Shown: piece by piece, positions 62,876 through 64,000 of the stretch | Position numbering within the stretch: the first letter of the stretch is position 1 | Layout of the letters: each line of letters starts with the position of its first letter | Source of the DNA: Sphagnum magellanicum | Lineage: Eukaryota > Streptophyta > Sphagnopsida > Sphagnales > Sphagnaceae | Assembly (NCBI GenBank): GCA_021904315.1 | Contig: CM038914.1 | Coordinates: forward strand, 21,749,065-21,813,064 | DNA length: 64,000 nucleotides | Direction: 5' to 3' | Position numbers and translations under genes: made by a program | The notes under the pieces: generated by a model | Told to the model about the DNA's origin: nothing | Databases searched by the model: none | What the model saw: only the letters and a program-made list of their open reading frames with translations

Positions 62876-64000
62876 ACGTCCGTCTGTCTGTCTGTGACAG
62901 ACCTGGCACAAGTGTGAACAAGACTGTGGGCCATTTGGGTGGTCTTCTTACAGTGCAAACGTTACTGGAAGCAACCTCTCCTCCTGTACAGTTGTTGTGA
63001 ATGCTCCCCGGAGCTGCTGTCAACAGGTTTGTTCAATTCGGCAGATAGATTTTTCAAGAAACTTTCTCTTTGAATTGCTACAAGTCCCCAAAGTGTAAGC
63101 ATTCTTAGTTTCGATCTTCGCTTTGTTGGAGACACACCTGATGATGATGATGTTGGTCTTTTGTCTGAGTAGGTAATGCTGATGGACTTGGAGCTCGCCG
63201 GAAGCTGGAGATGGTGGCTGCCTGCTCTGTGCTCAAAGTGGATAACAATTCACTCCCCTTTCCAGTTCCTGTAGACAACTTAGGGTTTAGGGTAGAGTAA
63301 ATTTTGTGTCCTGATGTCATTCCCATTTGAAGCATGGTCTTGATGAGATTGTTGGTTGACATATAAGCTCAAACCACACTTGATTTGGATTCAGGACTGG
63401 GCTATTTGAACAGCTGGTTTAGAGAAGCCCAAGAAGTTGCATGTTTGTTTGAACCACATCTCTCACCCTGTAACTCTCCTCTTATCCAGCAAATTCGTCA
63501 AAAGGACACCTATCTATGGTCATAAAATCAATCAAGTTGCTTCATTGAGAAAAAAAACAAACAGGGGATGCCAAGAGAGAAAGACAAAGAGAGAAAGAAT
63601 TTGTAACATACCTCTGCAACTTTCTTCTACAATTTACTTATGAGATGATCCTCCAAAGTGATAATGACAGGTAACTGAGAAGCCACAAATGCATTCTCTT
63701 TGATGGCAGATATACATTTGTCAAATTCCACCGGAGCTGTCAAAGTGCTACAGTTCCCAAATTTTCTTATGAAGATTATGACATAAGATCATTGTAGCTG
63801 ATGAGGTCATTAAGGTTTGGAGTAGTAGATCTCTAGCCTCATTTTCTTGACAACATTATATGACATAATCATTTGGTGATGATCATACACTTGCAATTAT
63901 AGTTACCAAAATGCATGTATGAAATATGAATATTCTTAAAATTTGTTGACTCTGCCACCCCTGACATTAATGTTGTGGAATGGTCTCACCCTGCCCCATT
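62876..64000. other. Unique-looking segment at the right edge
   Basis: Composition changes abruptly from very AT-rich to even at about 62,880, beginning with a GTCTGTCTGTCTG run. An 85-codon minus-strand ORF (63105-63362) is low in complexity, with an HHHH tract, and has no known domain. It could be the edge of a gene beyond the window, but nothing here proves it. Confidence 0.35.

Noticed and set aside
63105-63362. 85-codon minus-strand ORF as a gene
   Set aside because: Low-complexity Ser/Thr/His composition, no domain and no visible splice partners.
1-64000. tRNA or rRNA genes
   Set aside because: I searched by eye for tRNA B-box sequences and rRNA phrases and found none that fold or fit.

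Overview
The window looks like nuclear DNA from a land plant with a large, transposon-rich, AT-rich genome. Supporting signs are one intron-bearing gene of plant hormone-type metabolism, Ty3/Gypsy and Copia relics with plant-style primer sites, hAT- and CACTA-type miniature elements, and a decayed non-LTR reverse transcriptase of a type I associate with seedless plants. A fern, lycophyte or gymnosperm would fit; the sequence alone does not settle which. I see no bacterial, organellar, rRNA, tRNA or CRISPR signal.

Only one convincing host gene is present: a three-exon 2-oxoglutarate/Fe(II) dioxygenase of the gibberellin-oxidase kind at 38,283-40,852 (+), coding for about 378 residues with the full HxD...H iron triad and the RxS co-substrate motif. 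A TATA box at 36,736 and a CT-rich tract at 36,847-36,885 lie about 1.5 kb upstream, implying a long and perhaps spliced leader. Upstream of that are a three-unit minisatellite (35,951-36,225) and a fold-back region with nested palindromes (35,013-35,399).

Layout: 1-5.3 kb is AT-rich repeat, comprising a CCTAGGTAG-type degenerate array, two opposed copies of an LTR-like repeat, CACTA-like miniature elements and a faint Gypsy RT remnant. 5.3-13.3 kb is mostly unassigned DNA with two hAT-like elements. 13.3-22.1 kb is an old, decayed Gypsy element with both LTRs recognisable and other repeats inserted in it. 22.1-26.7 kb holds unassigned DNA, a perfect 17-bp palindrome, a well-defined hAT-type element and another LTR-like repeat. 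26.7-29.2 kb is a LINE-like reverse transcriptase relic. 29-36 kb is largely featureless apart from a 271-bp miniature element and the structures upstream of the gene. 36.7-40.9 kb is the dioxygenase gene. 40.9-45.3 kb is anonymous. 45.3-46.0 kb is a Copia remnant. 46-48.5 kb is AT-rich repeat. 48,565-55,467 is a young, shortened Gypsy element of the same family as the old one, with a probable solo LTR inside it. 55.5-62.9 kb is AT-rich repeat with an 802-bp inverted-repeat element and a cluster of TGGGACT palindromes. From 62.9 kb the composition changes to unique-looking sequence.

Most of the biology here is element turnover: one Gypsy family seen at two ages, small DNA transposons of at least three superfamilies, and low-copy repeats with promoter-like boxes around a single functional-looking gene. 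I found no convincing evidence of a wholly new gene system. The most unusual items are the palindrome clusters, the TATA-bearing dispersed repeat, the GC-rich island inside a putative hAT element, and the mixed GA3ox/GA20ox character and long leader of the dioxygenase gene.
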